19,719 nt of DNA from Methanobacterium sp. (GCA_019084405.1 JAHRFX010000002.1:1-19719); one strand, 5' to 3'; shown: positions 8,172-16,192, counted from the stretch's first letter. Program-made: numbers and translations. Notes: generated by a model not told the origin, from the sequence alone.

Positions 8172-8906
8172 ATGAATTTAATAGCCGCAGGTGTGGGGAA
8201 AAACCAGGAAATTGTAGAAGCCGCTCAAAGTGTTGAATTTCCAGTCAGGCTGGTGGACAATGAAAAACAACTTATGGAAATGATTTCCGACCCCCGTACA
8301 GGAGCAGTAGTTAGAGGTTCCCTGGATTCCTCAATAATATCATCTATAAAAAGAGAATATGGAAATAAAATTATAAGGGCTTCTTTTATTAAAATTAAGA
8401 ATCATGAATTCCTCTTAGCCCCGGTGGGTATTGATGAAGGAAAAAATCTGGAAGAAAAGGCGCGTATGGTGGAGCAGTGCTGTGAATTTTTAAAATTAAT
8501 GGGTAAAAATCCTCAGGTTGCCATTATATCTGGTGGAAGGTCACAGGACGTGGGTAGAAGTCCTCAGATTGATCAATCTATTGAGGAAGGGAAGCATCTA
8601 ACCTCCATCATAAAAAATAAATACCCGGTTAAGCACTATTACATATTAATAGAAAAAGCAGTAAAAGATAGATGTAATCTAATTTTAGCACCGGATGGTA
8701 TTTCTGGAAATTTAATATTTCGTTCCCTGGTTTTAATTGGATCAATTAAGAGTTATGGTGCTGTAACATTAGGAATGGACCATATATTCATTGATACATC
8801 CCGAGATCAAAGTAAAAGTGGTTATATCCGTGCTCTAAATTTTGCTTATCATCTAGCCAGGATAAATACAGGAGAGATAAATGTACCCTTTAAAACCGAT
8901 TTATAG
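8172..8906 (+). CDS. mtxX: Methanogenesis marker protein 4 (MtxX family, phosphotransacetylase-like fold)
   Basis: About 244 residues, opening with the family's IAAGVGKNQEIVEAA and containing SGGRSQDVGRSPQIDQSI and LAPDGISGNLIFRSLVLIGS. I recognise this as MtxX, a protein found in methanogens and named a putative methyltransferase subunit. Its sequence is distantly like phosphate acetyltransferases, and its true reaction is not established. No membrane segment is seen. A GTG at 8163 would add three residues; I prefer the ATG at 8172, with the AAGTGA before it acting as Shine-Dalgarno. The 3' end overlaps uppS by 26 bp, implying co-transcription and coupled translation. The family call is good; the function is unknown. 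Confidence 0.85.
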   Translation: MNLIAAGVGKNQEIVEAAQSVEFPVRLVDNEKQLMEMISDPRTGAVVRGSLDSSIISSIKREYGNKIIRASFIKIKNHEFLLAPVGIDEGKNLEEKARMVEQCCEFLKLMGKNPQVAIISGGRSQDVGRSPQIDQSIEEGKHLTSIIKNKYPVKHYYILIEKAVKDRCNLILAPDGISGNLIFRSLVLIGSIKSYGAVTLGMDHIFIDTSRDQSKSGYIRALNFAYHLARINTGEINVPFKTDL

Positions 8907-9648
8907 AATTTATGAATGGTATATTTCACGTAATTTAAAGCCGGAAAATATGCCCAAACACGTTGCCATAATAATGGATGGTAACCGTCGTTTTTCAAAG
9001 ATTCAAGGAAATATTAAGATAATTGAAGGCCATGAAAAAGGGATAGCTACCCTGGAAAGGGTACTGGACTGGTGTGTGGATTTAGGAATAGAAATTGTAA
9101 CCGCATATGCCTTTTCTACAGAAAATTTCAATCGTAGTCCTGATGAAGTTAAAGGATTGATGAAATTATTCCAGGAAAATTTTGAAGCAATTGCCCAGAA
9201 TAAGAAAATTCATCAGAATGAAGTCCAGGTAAAAGCAGTGGGTAAACTTGAATTACTACCGGAAAATGTGCGAAAGGCCATTCAAATAGCCGAAGAATCC
9301 ACATCTTCTTACAAGAAAAGAAGAGTAAATATAGCCATTGGATATGATGGGCGTTTAGAAATTATTGACGCTATCCAGAAAATTGCACAGAAGGTTAAAG
9401 ATGGAGATTTAAATATAGAAGATATAAATGAAGATATGGTAAATGATAATCTTTACACTGCCGGTTTAGAAGATCCTAATCTTATAATAAGAACCAGTGG
9501 AGAGGAAAGATTAAGTGGTTTTCTATTATGGCAATCATCATATTCCGAACTTTACTTCTGCGATAGTTTATGGCCACAACTTCGTAAAGTAGATTTTTTA
9601 AGGGCTTTAAGATCATACCAACAACGTGAAAGGCGTTTTGGAGTATAG
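8881..9648 (+). CDS. uppS: Cis-prenyltransferase (undecaprenyl diphosphate synthase type)
   Basis: This enzyme adds cis-isoprene units from IPP to an allylic primer (probably geranylgeranyl diphosphate in archaea) to make the long polyprenyl diphosphate used as lipid carrier for surface glycans and, in Methanobacteria, pseudomurein. At 255 residues it is of normal length. The signature HVAIIMDGNRRFSK (27-40) contains catalytic D33, with RR in place of the bacterial GRW as in archaeal and eukaryotic enzymes. AYAFSTENFNR and the C-terminal RTSGEERLSGFLLWQSSYSE, which binds the IPP diphosphate, are intact. The ATG at 8881 follows GGAGAG and lies inside the end of mtxX. It acts at the inner face of the membrane. 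tatD follows 61 bp downstream in the same direction. Confidence 0.95.
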   Translation: MYPLKPIYRIYEWYISRNLKPENMPKHVAIIMDGNRRFSKIQGNIKIIEGHEKGIATLERVLDWCVDLGIEIVTAYAFSTENFNRSPDEVKGLMKLFQENFEAIAQNKKIHQNEVQVKAVGKLELLPENVRKAIQIAEESTSSYKKRRVNIAIGYDGRLEIIDAIQKIAQKVKDGDLNIEDINEDMVNDNLYTAGLEDPNLIIRTSGEERLSGFLLWQSSYSELYFCDSLWPQLRKVDFLRALRSYQQRERRFGV

Positions 9649-9709
9649 TCATGGAGTTGGCATCCTGGGGATTGATGATCCATTTAATGATAATTTATGG
9701 TGAAGGAAA

Positions 9710-10471
9710 ATGATTGATACCCATGCCCATGTGGACTTTAAAGATTTTAATAAAAACCGGAATGAAGTTATAGAAAGAGCTAAAGATAAATTAATGGCTT
9801 TAATTAACTCCGGAGCTACGCTGGGAGGAAATAAGCGCGCTTTAGAACTTTCAAAAAAACACAAAGGTTTCATATATCCCACATTAGGTTTTCATCCAGT
9901 CAATTCTTCAAAAGCTGAATTTAAAGTAGTTGAAGAAGTTATGGATTTAATTGAAGAGAATATCGAAAAGGCGGTGGGTATTGGGGAAGCCGGTATGGAT
10001 TACTACCATGTGAAAGATCTGGAAGGACGCCGGAAGCAGGAAAAAGTTTTTAAGTTATTTGCCAATATGGCTGCAGAGTATGAACTTCCACTGGTTATTC
10101 ATGCACGTGAATGTGAAGAAAAGGCATTAAATATAGTAAAAAAATTTAATTCCATACCTGAAGTTGTATTCCACTGTTACAGTGGTAATCACGAAACTGC
10201 TCAAAAAATTTTAGAAGAAGATTATTATCTCTCCTTTTCAACCATGGTATGTTTTTCAAAACACCACCAGGACTTAGCTACCAAAATCCCATTAAATTCA
10301 ATTTTAACTGAAACCGATAGTCCTTACCTATCCCCATTCAAAGGGAAGAAAAATGAACCTTCTTTTTTATATGAGGCAGTTAATAAAATAGCTAAATTAC
10401 AATCATTACCCTTTAAAAAAGTGGATAAAATTACAGAAAATAATGCGAAATCTATTTTCAAAATTAGGTGA
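9710..10471 (+). CDS. TatD-family metal-dependent hydrolase (predicted DNase)
   Basis: A 253-residue TIM-barrel amidohydrolase. All metal ligands expected for TatD are present: H5 and H7 in DTHAHVDF, E93 in IGEAGMDYY, H131 in VIHAREC, H155 in VFHCYSGN and D203 in TETDSPYLSP. Family members are Mg-dependent nucleases acting on DNA ends or processing RNA; the substrate here is unknown. GGTGA followed by AGGAAA sits just before the ATG. The gene follows uppS on the same strand, and its own stop codon is part of the Shine-Dalgarno sequence (AGGTGA) of the following broken capA-like gene. Family assignment is firm, substrate is not. Confidence 0.92.
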   Translation: MIDTHAHVDFKDFNKNRNEVIERAKDKLMALINSGATLGGNKRALELSKKHKGFIYPTLGFHPVNSSKAEFKVVEEVMDLIEENIEKAVGIGEAGMDYYHVKDLEGRRKQEKVFKLFANMAAEYELPLVIHARECEEKALNIVKKFNSIPEVVFHCYSGNHETAQKILEEDYYLSFSTMVCFSKHHQDLATKIPLNSILTETDSPYLSPFKGKKNEPSFLYEAVNKIAKLQSLPFKKVDKITENNAKSIFKIR

Positions 10472-10474
10472 ACC

Positions 10475-11546
10475 ATGAATAAAAAAATATTTTTTATAAT
10501 ATTATTTAATGATTTTCTCAGGCGTCCTTATTTTTATTTTATCCAGTAATTTCAGTCCTTATGAAACTCAAAATGTATCGAAAATTAATTCTTCTAATAT
10601 AACCATGATGTTTACCGGGGATGTGATGTTAAGTAGAGGAGTAAATGATGCATTACAATCCAATGTTAATGTATTCAATGATTTAACACCACTTTTTAAA
10701 AGTTCAGATATGGTAGTAGTTAATCTGGAAGGTCCCTTTACCCGGGCAACTAATCCTACCAAAAGCAGTTATTTTTTCAAAGTAAATCCAGAGTACGCTC
10801 AATTACTAACAGAAAACAATATTAAAGTTTTTTGGCCAATAATCACATTATGGATTATGGAAAAGAAGGTTTAGATGAGTGTATCGCTACCCTCCAAAAA
10901 AATAATATTTCCTATGCTGGAGCTGGAAGTAACCTTGAAGAAGCCATCAGGCCCACCTATGTAGAAAAAAATGGTTCAATAATTGCATTTATAAATTTTA
11001 TGGATAGGAATAGTTTTCTTGAATATTCCTAGGAAGAAATGCCTTTTGCCACAGAAAATAGATCAGGATATGCTCCTGCTGAAGTTGAACTGATAAAAAA
11101 AAAGTATTGACCAAGCTAAAAAATAATCAGATTTTGTGGTGGTGAGTTTCCATTATGGGAATGAAATGACTTCATCACCCAATGAAAGGCAATATTCACT
11201 ATCAAGAGAAAGTATAGATGCTGGTGCTGATTTAGTTATAGGCCATCATCCGCATGTTATACAGAAAATAGAAAATTATAAAGGTAAATTAATATTTTAT
11301 AGTTTAGGAAACTGTATATTCGATGCAGTAACTCCTGCAGCAAGAAAATCCATGGTGGTTGAATTTAAGCTTAATAATGGTGATGCTGAAATTATTTTAC
11401 ACCCTATTTACCTATCCCATAGTCAGACCTTTCTCATGGACCATAGTAATGGTGAAGAATTTCTTAATAACCTGCAATCCATTTCCAGTACCAGTATAAC
11501 CATAAAAAATGGTAAAGGGCAAATATTCCTGAAAGACTACTTATAA
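10475..11546 (+). pseudogene. Decayed CapA-family (poly-gamma-glutamate synthesis-like) metallophosphoesterase gene
   Basis: Joined across breaks, the frames read as one CapA protein of about 355 residues. It has a signal-anchor (MNKKIFFIILF, continued in another frame by MIFSGVLIFIL), the metal motif MFTGDVMLSRGV, VVNLEGPF, LANNHIMDYG, VVVSFHYGNE, and IGHHPHVIQ near the end. The breaks are a frame change near 10508, another in the T6 run at 10828-10833, a TAG at 11030 after FLEYS, a third frame change around the A9 run at 11095-11103, and a TAA at 11124. Residues between the breaks still align with the family, so decay is recent. ATG 10475 lies three bases after tatD, whose stop overlaps a good AGGTGA, so it was once coupled to tatD. 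CapA proteins act outside the cell on envelope polymers; no intact function is expected here. Confidence 0.88.
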
Positions 11547-11584
11547 TCTAAATTAAAATGGATTATTACCGGATTATTTTAAAA

Positions 11585-11959
11585 TTAATCCTCTTTATTT
11601 TCAAAGACCTCTTTAGCTATCATGATACCATTAATAGCAGCAGGAAAACCTGCATAGACTGCCATTTGAATTATAACTTCAATAATTTCTTCTTTAGTAC
11701 ACCCCACATTCAATGCACCATTTATATGACTTTTTAATTGTAATGGAGCAGTACCCATAGCAGTGAGTGCTGCTACAGTTGCTATTTCTCTTGATTTTAA
11801 ATCAAGGTTTTCCCGGGTATATATTTCTCCATAGGGAAATTCAGCAACAAAACGAGCAAGATCAGGAGCTATATCCTCTAAATTTTTCTTTAATAGTTCA
11901 TAAGAGTTTTCGTTCATTAATTGAAGTTGTTTTAATCCTTTCTGATAACGTTCAGACAT
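11585..11959 (-). CDS. Carboxymuconolactone decarboxylase-like (AhpD superfamily) protein
   Basis: A 124-residue helical protein with the family core SREIATVAALTAMGTAPLQL, SHINGALNVGCTKEEIIEVI and MAVYAGFPAAINGIMIA. The peroxidase-type CxxC of AhpD is absent. A single Cys (C87) and H78 occupy the active-site region, as in the true decarboxylase-like branch. Members in archaea are usually uncharacterised; some act on small acids, others in redox defence. AGGAGATAG precedes the ATG. It converges on the broken capA-like gene with a 38-bp gap and is divergent from the riboflavin-pathway reductase. The family is clear; the reaction is unknown. Confidence 0.88.
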   Translation of the reverse strand: MSERYQKGLKQLQLMNENSYELLKKNLEDIAPDLARFVAEFPYGEIYTRENLDLKSREIATVAALTAMGTAPLQLKSHINGALNVGCTKEEIIEVIIQMAVYAGFPAAINGIMIAKEVFENKED

Positions 11960-12244
11960 TCTATCTCCTCTTATTATTCAGTGATAAATTAAATTAAAGT
12001 TTTTTACTATCATAATAAAAATGATTAACTTAGATTAAAGTTTTATATCATTTCTATAAAAAAATTAGTTTTAAAGCAATTAAAATATTTATTGTAATAT
12101 AAAAATATTAGATAATTTATTATAATTAATCCCCTTATAAACAATTAAATAATAATTTTAAAAAATTTTTATTCTTTATAATCTAATAGATGTAACAGCG
12201 CTTTGATTCTAGAGCTATAAATTATTAAATAAAGGTGATATATT

Positions 12245-12907
12245 TTGCGACCCCATGTTATCCTGAATGCAGCCATGACCCTTGATGGTAAAATCGCCAC
12301 AGCCAGTGGAAGCTCTGAAATATCCGGAGTTGAAGATTTAAAAAGAGTTCATCATATGAGAAAAGAGTCTGATGCTATAATGGTGGGTATTAATACCATT
12401 TTAGCTGATGACCCCCGTTTAACAGTCCATAAAATCCCATCCAAAGTAGAGGATAATCCCACCCGTATTGTAGTGGATAGTCAGGGCCGTACCCCTCTTT
12501 CCTCCCGGATTTTAAATAAGGATGCCCCCACCATAATTGCTGTTTCTAAACTAGCATCAGGGGGGAAGGTTAAAAAGCTAAAAGAAAATTCTGAAGTTAT
12601 AATTTGTGGAGAAGAAAGGGTAGATCTTGTTTGCTTAATGGAAGAATTAAAATTAAGAGGATTGGATAATCTGATGCTGGAAGGAGGATCAACCCTCAAT
12701 TTTTCCATGTTATCGGCTGGTCTGGTGGATGAAGTAAGAGTGGCCATAGCCCCTATGATTGTAGGTGGTACTCACGCCAAAACTCTGGTAGATGGAGAGG
12801 GTTTTGATTTAATGAAAGATGCCTTAAAATTGACATTAAATAAGAGTTATCTGCAGGGTAATGATTTAATTTTGGAGTATACTGTTAAAGGCCATGAAAT
12901 AGTTTAA
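12245..12907 (+). CDS. arfC: 2,5-diamino-6-ribosylamino-4(3H)-pyrimidinone 5'-phosphate reductase
   Basis: This NADPH-dependent enzyme reduces the ribose side chain of the pyrimidine made from GTP, giving the ribitylamino intermediate of riboflavin and F420 synthesis. In archaea and fungi reduction precedes deamination, so the protein is a stand-alone reductase without the RibD deaminase domain. That fits the 220 residues seen. Family blocks are VILNAAMTLDGKIATASGSS at the N-terminus, DAIMVGINTILADDPRLTV (about 43-61), the LMLEGGSTLN glycine motif and VDEVRVAIAPMIVGGTHA. The start is TTG, placed five bases after a perfect GGTGAT (12234-12239), and it matches where homologues begin. It stands alone, converging on the PHP gene with a 9-bp gap. 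Confidence 0.93.
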   Translation: MRPHVILNAAMTLDGKIATASGSSEISGVEDLKRVHHMRKESDAIMVGINTILADDPRLTVHKIPSKVEDNPTRIVVDSQGRTPLSSRILNKDAPTIIAVSKLASGGKVKKLKENSEVIICGEERVDLVCLMEELKLRGLDNLMLEGGSTLNFSMLSAGLVDEVRVAIAPMIVGGTHAKTLVDGEGFDLMKDALKLTLNKSYLQGNDLILEYTVKGHEIV

Positions 12908-12916
12908 AAGTTTTAT

Positions 12917-13582
12917 TTATATCAAACCCTTTTTCTTTAATAAGATTTCTGGATTTTTAGTTAATGCTTTTTCCACTTCCTTTTCAGGCAGCCCTGCACC
13001 CAGTCCATAACTGTAGGCAGTTTCATAAGAAATCAAATCTCCCGGTGCATGGGTATCGGTATCAATCACTAAAAGGGCACCCACATCCAGTGCCACTTTA
13101 CCCACATGCCCATTACCCAGGGAATGTCCCCTTCGAGAAGTTATCTCCAGATAAATTTCATTTTCCCTGGCTATTTCAGCTTCTTCATAAGTTATCAGTC
13201 CAGGATGGGCTAATATATCCACTTCCGGGCAGTTTACCGCAGCCAGATTGGTTCCCTCTATTACCGGTTCCATCAGGGTTTCACCATGAACCACAATAAT
13301 CTCCGCCCCCATATTCCGGGCATTATTAGCTAATTTATCAATTATTTCTGCAGGGGCATGGGTTATTTCTGCACCAGGAATCACTTTAATGCCCCAATTA
13401 TCATTAATGTCATCTACCGCATCAATTATGCGACCCACACAATCAATATTGGTGGCATCCACATGATCCGTAATAGCAATAGCTTTATGATCCAATACAC
13501 AGGCCCTTCTTGCAATCTCAGAGGGTAATAATTCCCCATCACTAAAAAGGCTATGAATGTGCAGATCTATTCTTTGAGTAAT
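12917..13582 (-). CDS. PHP-domain phosphoesterase-like protein with apparent ATT start
   Basis: A PHP (polymerase and histidinol phosphatase) domain of 221 residues. The metal motifs are complete when translation starts at 13582: H8 and H10 in RIDLHIHSLFSDGE, ITDHVD, PGAEITHAP, VVHGET, DILAHPGL, EITSRRGHS and DTDTHAP near the end. The frame is open upstream to a TAG, with no ATG, GTG or TTG before the HxH motif. The first conventional codon is a TTG at 13495, which would delete both histidines. An AGGAGG at 13596-13591 sits eight bases before an ATT at 13582-13580, giving Met-Thr-Gln-Arg before IDLHIH, exactly the expected length. The substrate is unknown; such proteins hydrolyse small phosphoesters. 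The family call is firm, the ATT start is inferred. Confidence 0.85.
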   Translation of the reverse strand: MTQRIDLHIHSLFSDGELLPSEIARRACVLDHKAIAITDHVDATNIDCVGRIIDAVDDINDNWGIKVIPGAEITHAPAEIIDKLANNARNMGAEIIVVHGETLMEPVIEGTNLAAVNCPEVDILAHPGLITYEEAEIARENEIYLEITSRRGHSLGNGHVGKVALDVGALLVIDTDTHAPGDLISYETAYSYGLGAGLPEKEVEKALTKNPEILLKKKGLI

Positions 13583-13683
13583 TTCTGAATCCTCCTGAAG
13601 GTTAAAAAATAATTTTTTATTATATTCCAGCTATTATGATAAAATACTATTTGGATTAACTAATTATTTTAAGTTTCGTATTA

Positions 13684-13692
13684 GATATATAA
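13684..13692 (+). promoter_or_regulatory. Candidate TATA box for pantoate kinase gene
   Basis: AGATATATAAT lies about 32-40 bp before the ATG at 13724, in the 141-bp divergent gap with the PHP gene. It would give a very short leader that still contains the GTGATC Shine-Dalgarno-like element. The call is positional only. Confidence 0.35.
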
Positions 13693-13723
13693 TTACATTA
13701 ATATTCTAAAAGTTGTGATCTAA

Positions 13724-14593
13724 ATGAAGTGTTCCCTATTTGTACCATCACACATAACCGGTTTTTTTCAAATAATTGATAATCCCAACCCTGTTAAAAA
13801 AGGATCCCGGGGAGCAGGAGTGGTGATGGATAAAGGAGTCATAACCACACTGAAATCTTCAAAAAAGGATAAAAAAATCACCGTGAAAATAAATGGAAAA
13901 ATTGACAGATTATCAAACTCCATAACTCACAAGACTATAGAATTAATTCAGCAAAAATTCATCTGGGATTCTGGTTTTAAAATTGAGCATGATATACAGG
14001 TCCCTATAGCATGTGGTTTTGGTACATCGGCTGCCTGTGCATTGGGAACTTCTTTAGGATTATCTCATCTTTTTAATCTACCTCTTAATTATAATCAAGC
14101 AGCAGAGATTGCTCATAATTCAGAAGTAATTTTAGGTACTGGTTTAGGGGATTTAATTGCAGAAACAAGTGGAGGTATTGTATTAAGGATTAAGGAAGGT
14201 CCCCCTGGATTTGGAAAATTAAACCACATAATTACTGAACCACTATATGTAATTGCCCATACTAAAGGAGATATAGATACATCTTCCATTATTCAAAATC
14301 CAGTGCACCAGAAAACAATAAATCTAACCGGAGAAGGTATGCTTAAATCATTGATAACAGACCCAAGCCCCTCAAAATTCATGTCTTTATCCCGGCAGTT
14401 TGCAGAAAGAACTTCTTTGATGAATAAGGAAGTAAAAGAAATGGTAGACATTTTAGATGATGAAACCCTGGGTGCTTCCATGGCCATGCTGGGAAATACC
14501 GCATTTGCACTATCCAAAAATCCAGATTCGAGTATCGAAAACTCTATTGTAGGAAAAATTGATTTTTGTGGAAGCCGGTTTATGGAAATTTAA
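13724..14593 (+). CDS. Pantoate kinase (archaeal GHMP kinase)
   Basis: In archaea this enzyme phosphorylates pantoate to 4-phosphopantoate, which phosphopantothenate synthetase then joins to beta-alanine. It thus replaces bacterial PanC/PanK on the way to CoA. The 289 residues have GHMP kinase layout: SLFVPSHITGFFQI at the N-terminus, the ATP-binding Gly/Ser motif PIACGFGTSAACALG (94-108), and GTGLGDLIAETSGGIVLR (about 138-155) with a likely catalytic Asp at 143. A C-terminal GASMAMLGNTAFAL corresponds to GHMP motif 3. GTGATC sits just before the ATG. It is cytosolic. It is followed 75 bp later by the unknown methyltransferase gene across a tandem duplication. The assignment from sequence pattern is confident. 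Confidence 0.9.
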   Translation: MKCSLFVPSHITGFFQIIDNPNPVKKGSRGAGVVMDKGVITTLKSSKKDKKITVKINGKIDRLSNSITHKTIELIQQKFIWDSGFKIEHDIQVPIACGFGTSAACALGTSLGLSHLFNLPLNYNQAAEIAHNSEVILGTGLGDLIAETSGGIVLRIKEGPPGFGKLNHIITEPLYVIAHTKGDIDTSSIIQNPVHQKTINLTGEGMLKSLITDPSPSKFMSLSRQFAERTSLMNKEVKEMVDILDDETLGASMAMLGNTAFALSKNPDSSIENSIVGKIDFCGSRFMEI

Positions 14594-14629
14594 AAAAAAA
14601 AATATTATATCTAAAAAGTTGTTTTTAAC

Positions 14630-14685
14630 AAATTATATATTGCCCATTATATCAAATAAATTATATATTGCCCATTATATCAAAT
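14630..14685. repeat. Perfect 28-bp tandem duplication (two copies)
   Basis: Copy 1 is 14630-14657 and copy 2 is 14658-14685, identical over all 28 bases. The first base of each flank differs on the left, and only one further base matches on the right. Each copy contains a TATA-like AAATTATATAT, so the event doubled a possible core-promoter element. Copy 2 also contains the first possible TTG start of the next gene; because 28 is not a multiple of three, the equivalent TTG in copy 1 runs into a stop after 15 codons. Confidence 0.95.
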
Positions 14686-15270
14686 AGAATACTGGAAGCT
14701 TTTAACAGCATTAGAAGGATGATGAACAGATTTGTGGATTCTATGATAAAAATTGTATATGATATTAAAATCTATCGTGAAAATCTAAAGCGAAGCATCA
14801 GGAAAGACGATGTGGTGGTTGAATTAGGGTGCCATGTTGGCAATACCACGAGAATTGTAGCAGAAAAGGCATTTAAGGGCCAGGTAATAGCTATAGATAA
14901 CAGTCCAGAAGCCGTGCCCTGTATGAATCAATTAATGGCAAATTATCATTATTTAGAATTCATAAATGCAGATGTTAGACTACATGAAACTCTGGAGCAT
15001 GTATTTAAAAAAATAAAAAAATGTGATATATTGTCAATTGATTTAGGTGGTGGATACCATCCAGATACAACATTCAAGGTTTATTTCATATGGTCTTCTG
15101 CATTAAAACCAAAAAAGACTATAATAAGAAACAGGGGGCTGGTGGATTTTGTTCATTCCTCACAAACAGAGGAAATAATAAGTTCAAATGAAGGATGGTT
15201 AGAATCCAGTGGGGATGCCGGTATTCCACCCTGTATAAAAGAATTTAAGTTATGGTCCAATAAACTTTAA
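14668..15270 (+). CDS. Class I SAM-dependent methyltransferase-like protein, substrate unknown
   Basis: Up to 200 residues. A short Arg-rich, helical N-terminus leads into a Rossmann-type SAM domain. Motif I is VVELGCHVGNTT (50-61), the acidic residue binding the ribose is D77 in VIAIDNSPEA, and motif III is FINADVRLHE near 98-106. The motif IV position reads DILSIDLGGGYHPDT, not the NPPY of N6-adenine or amino methylases or a standard DPP. The start is unsure: TTG 14668 lies inside the tandem duplication without a Shine-Dalgarno, while ATG 14719 or 14722 would remove 17 or 18 residues and lies next to AGAAGG. The gene precedes the ADH synthase and dehydroquinate synthase genes on the same strand by 93 bp. 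I do not recognise a specific family. Confidence 0.75.
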   Translation: MPIISNRILEAFNSIRRMMNRFVDSMIKIVYDIKIYRENLKRSIRKDDVVVELGCHVGNTTRIVAEKAFKGQVIAIDNSPEAVPCMNQLMANYHYLEFINADVRLHETLEHVFKKIKKCDILSIDLGGGYHPDTTFKVYFIWSSALKPKKTIIRNRGLVDFVHSSQTEEIISSNEGWLESSGDAGIPPCIKEFKLWSNKL

Positions 15271-15363
15271 GTTTAAGCCGGTTATCTTTCGTAATTATAA
15301 AGAGTAAAATTATAAAAAATTAATATCTTTAATCTCAATAAAAAATATTTTGGAGGGGTGTAC

Positions 15364-16158
15364 ATGATAGGTAAAACAATCAGAATTGAAAGGATCATTG
15401 ACCGAAAAACCGGGAAAAGTGTAATCGTTCCCATGGACCACGGTGTTTCCATAGGACCGGTACCCGGTATCATTGATATGACTGAAACCATTGATGAAGT
15501 TGCCAGTGGCGGTGCCAACGCAGTTTTAATGCATAAGGGGATGGTGGGCTGTGGACATAGAGGATATGGAAGCGATATAGGACTCATAATACATCTTTCA
15601 GCCAGTACATCACTTGGATCAGATCCAAACCATAAAGTTCTGGTGACTTCTGTAGAAAAGGCCATTAAATTAGGTGCTGATGCCGTTTCAGTGCATGTAA
15701 ATGTAGGTTCAGAAAAAGAGCCGGAAATGTTAATTAAATTGGGAACAATTTCTGAAATCTGTGATGATTGGGGCATACCCTTAATTGCTATGATGTACCC
15801 CCGGGGAAAGAGTATTTCCGACGAACACAATGCAGATGTGGTAAAATTAGCTGCCCGGGTCGGTGCCGAATTAGGTGCAGATATAGTCAAAACAAATTAC
15901 ACCGGAGATCCGGATACATTCAAGGAAGTGATAGCTGGTTGTCCTGTTCCAGTGGTCATTGCCGGCGGCCCTAAAGTAGAAACTGAACAGGAATTACTGG
16001 AAATGGTGAAAAATTCAATTGAGGTTGGTGGAGCAGGTGTGGCCATCGGAAGAAATGTTTTCCAGGCTAAGTCACCTCAAAGGACCATTAGAGCTATCTC
16101 TGAGATTGTTCATAATAAATTAGATGTGGAAGAAGCTTTAAAGATAATTAAAGGTTAA
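15364..16158 (+). CDS. 2-amino-3,7-dideoxy-D-threo-hept-6-ulosonate (ADH) synthase
   Basis: This class I aldolase-type enzyme joins a hydroxypyruvaldehyde unit from 6-deoxy-5-ketofructose 1-phosphate to L-aspartate semialdehyde. The product starts the archaeal shikimate route and replaces DAHP synthase. The 264 residues match the DhnA-like ADHS family. Counted from ATG 15364, D25 lies in VPMDHGVSIGP, Y145 in AMMYPRG, and the Schiff-base lysine at K176 in DIVKTNYTGDP; GGVGVAIGRN-like GGAGVAIGRNVFQ near the end binds phosphate. A GTG at 15358 adds two residues, but GGAGG at 15352-15356 is spaced correctly for the ATG. The dehydroquinate synthase II gene follows after 34 bp, so the two enzymes doing consecutive steps form an operon. 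Confidence 0.95.
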   Translation: MIGKTIRIERIIDRKTGKSVIVPMDHGVSIGPVPGIIDMTETIDEVASGGANAVLMHKGMVGCGHRGYGSDIGLIIHLSASTSLGSDPNHKVLVTSVEKAIKLGADAVSVHVNVGSEKEPEMLIKLGTISEICDDWGIPLIAMMYPRGKSISDEHNADVVKLAARVGAELGADIVKTNYTGDPDTFKEVIAGCPVPVVIAGGPKVETEQELLEMVKNSIEVGGAGVAIGRNVFQAKSPQRTIRAISEIVHNKLDVEEALKIIKG

Positions 16159-16192
16159 TTATAAAAGAAAATATAACTTAGAAGGTAAATCT

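Noticed and set aside
11030..11032. TAG in the capA-like gene as a pyrrolysine codon
   Set aside because: The frame ends a short way on at TGA and other breaks exist before and after. Pyrrolysine is known mainly from methylamine methyltransferases of Methanosarcina-type organisms, not this family or this lineage.
12964..13299. 111-codon open frame on the plus strand over the PHP gene
   Set aside because: It is antisense to an intact PHP domain with all metal motifs, and its His/Pro-rich translation is typical of a shadow frame.
15282..15890. 202-codon open frame on the minus strand over ADH synthase
   Set aside because: It is the antisense shadow of a firmly identified enzyme; its composition (Ser, Pro, Thr and Ile rich) reflects the reverse complement of the real codons.
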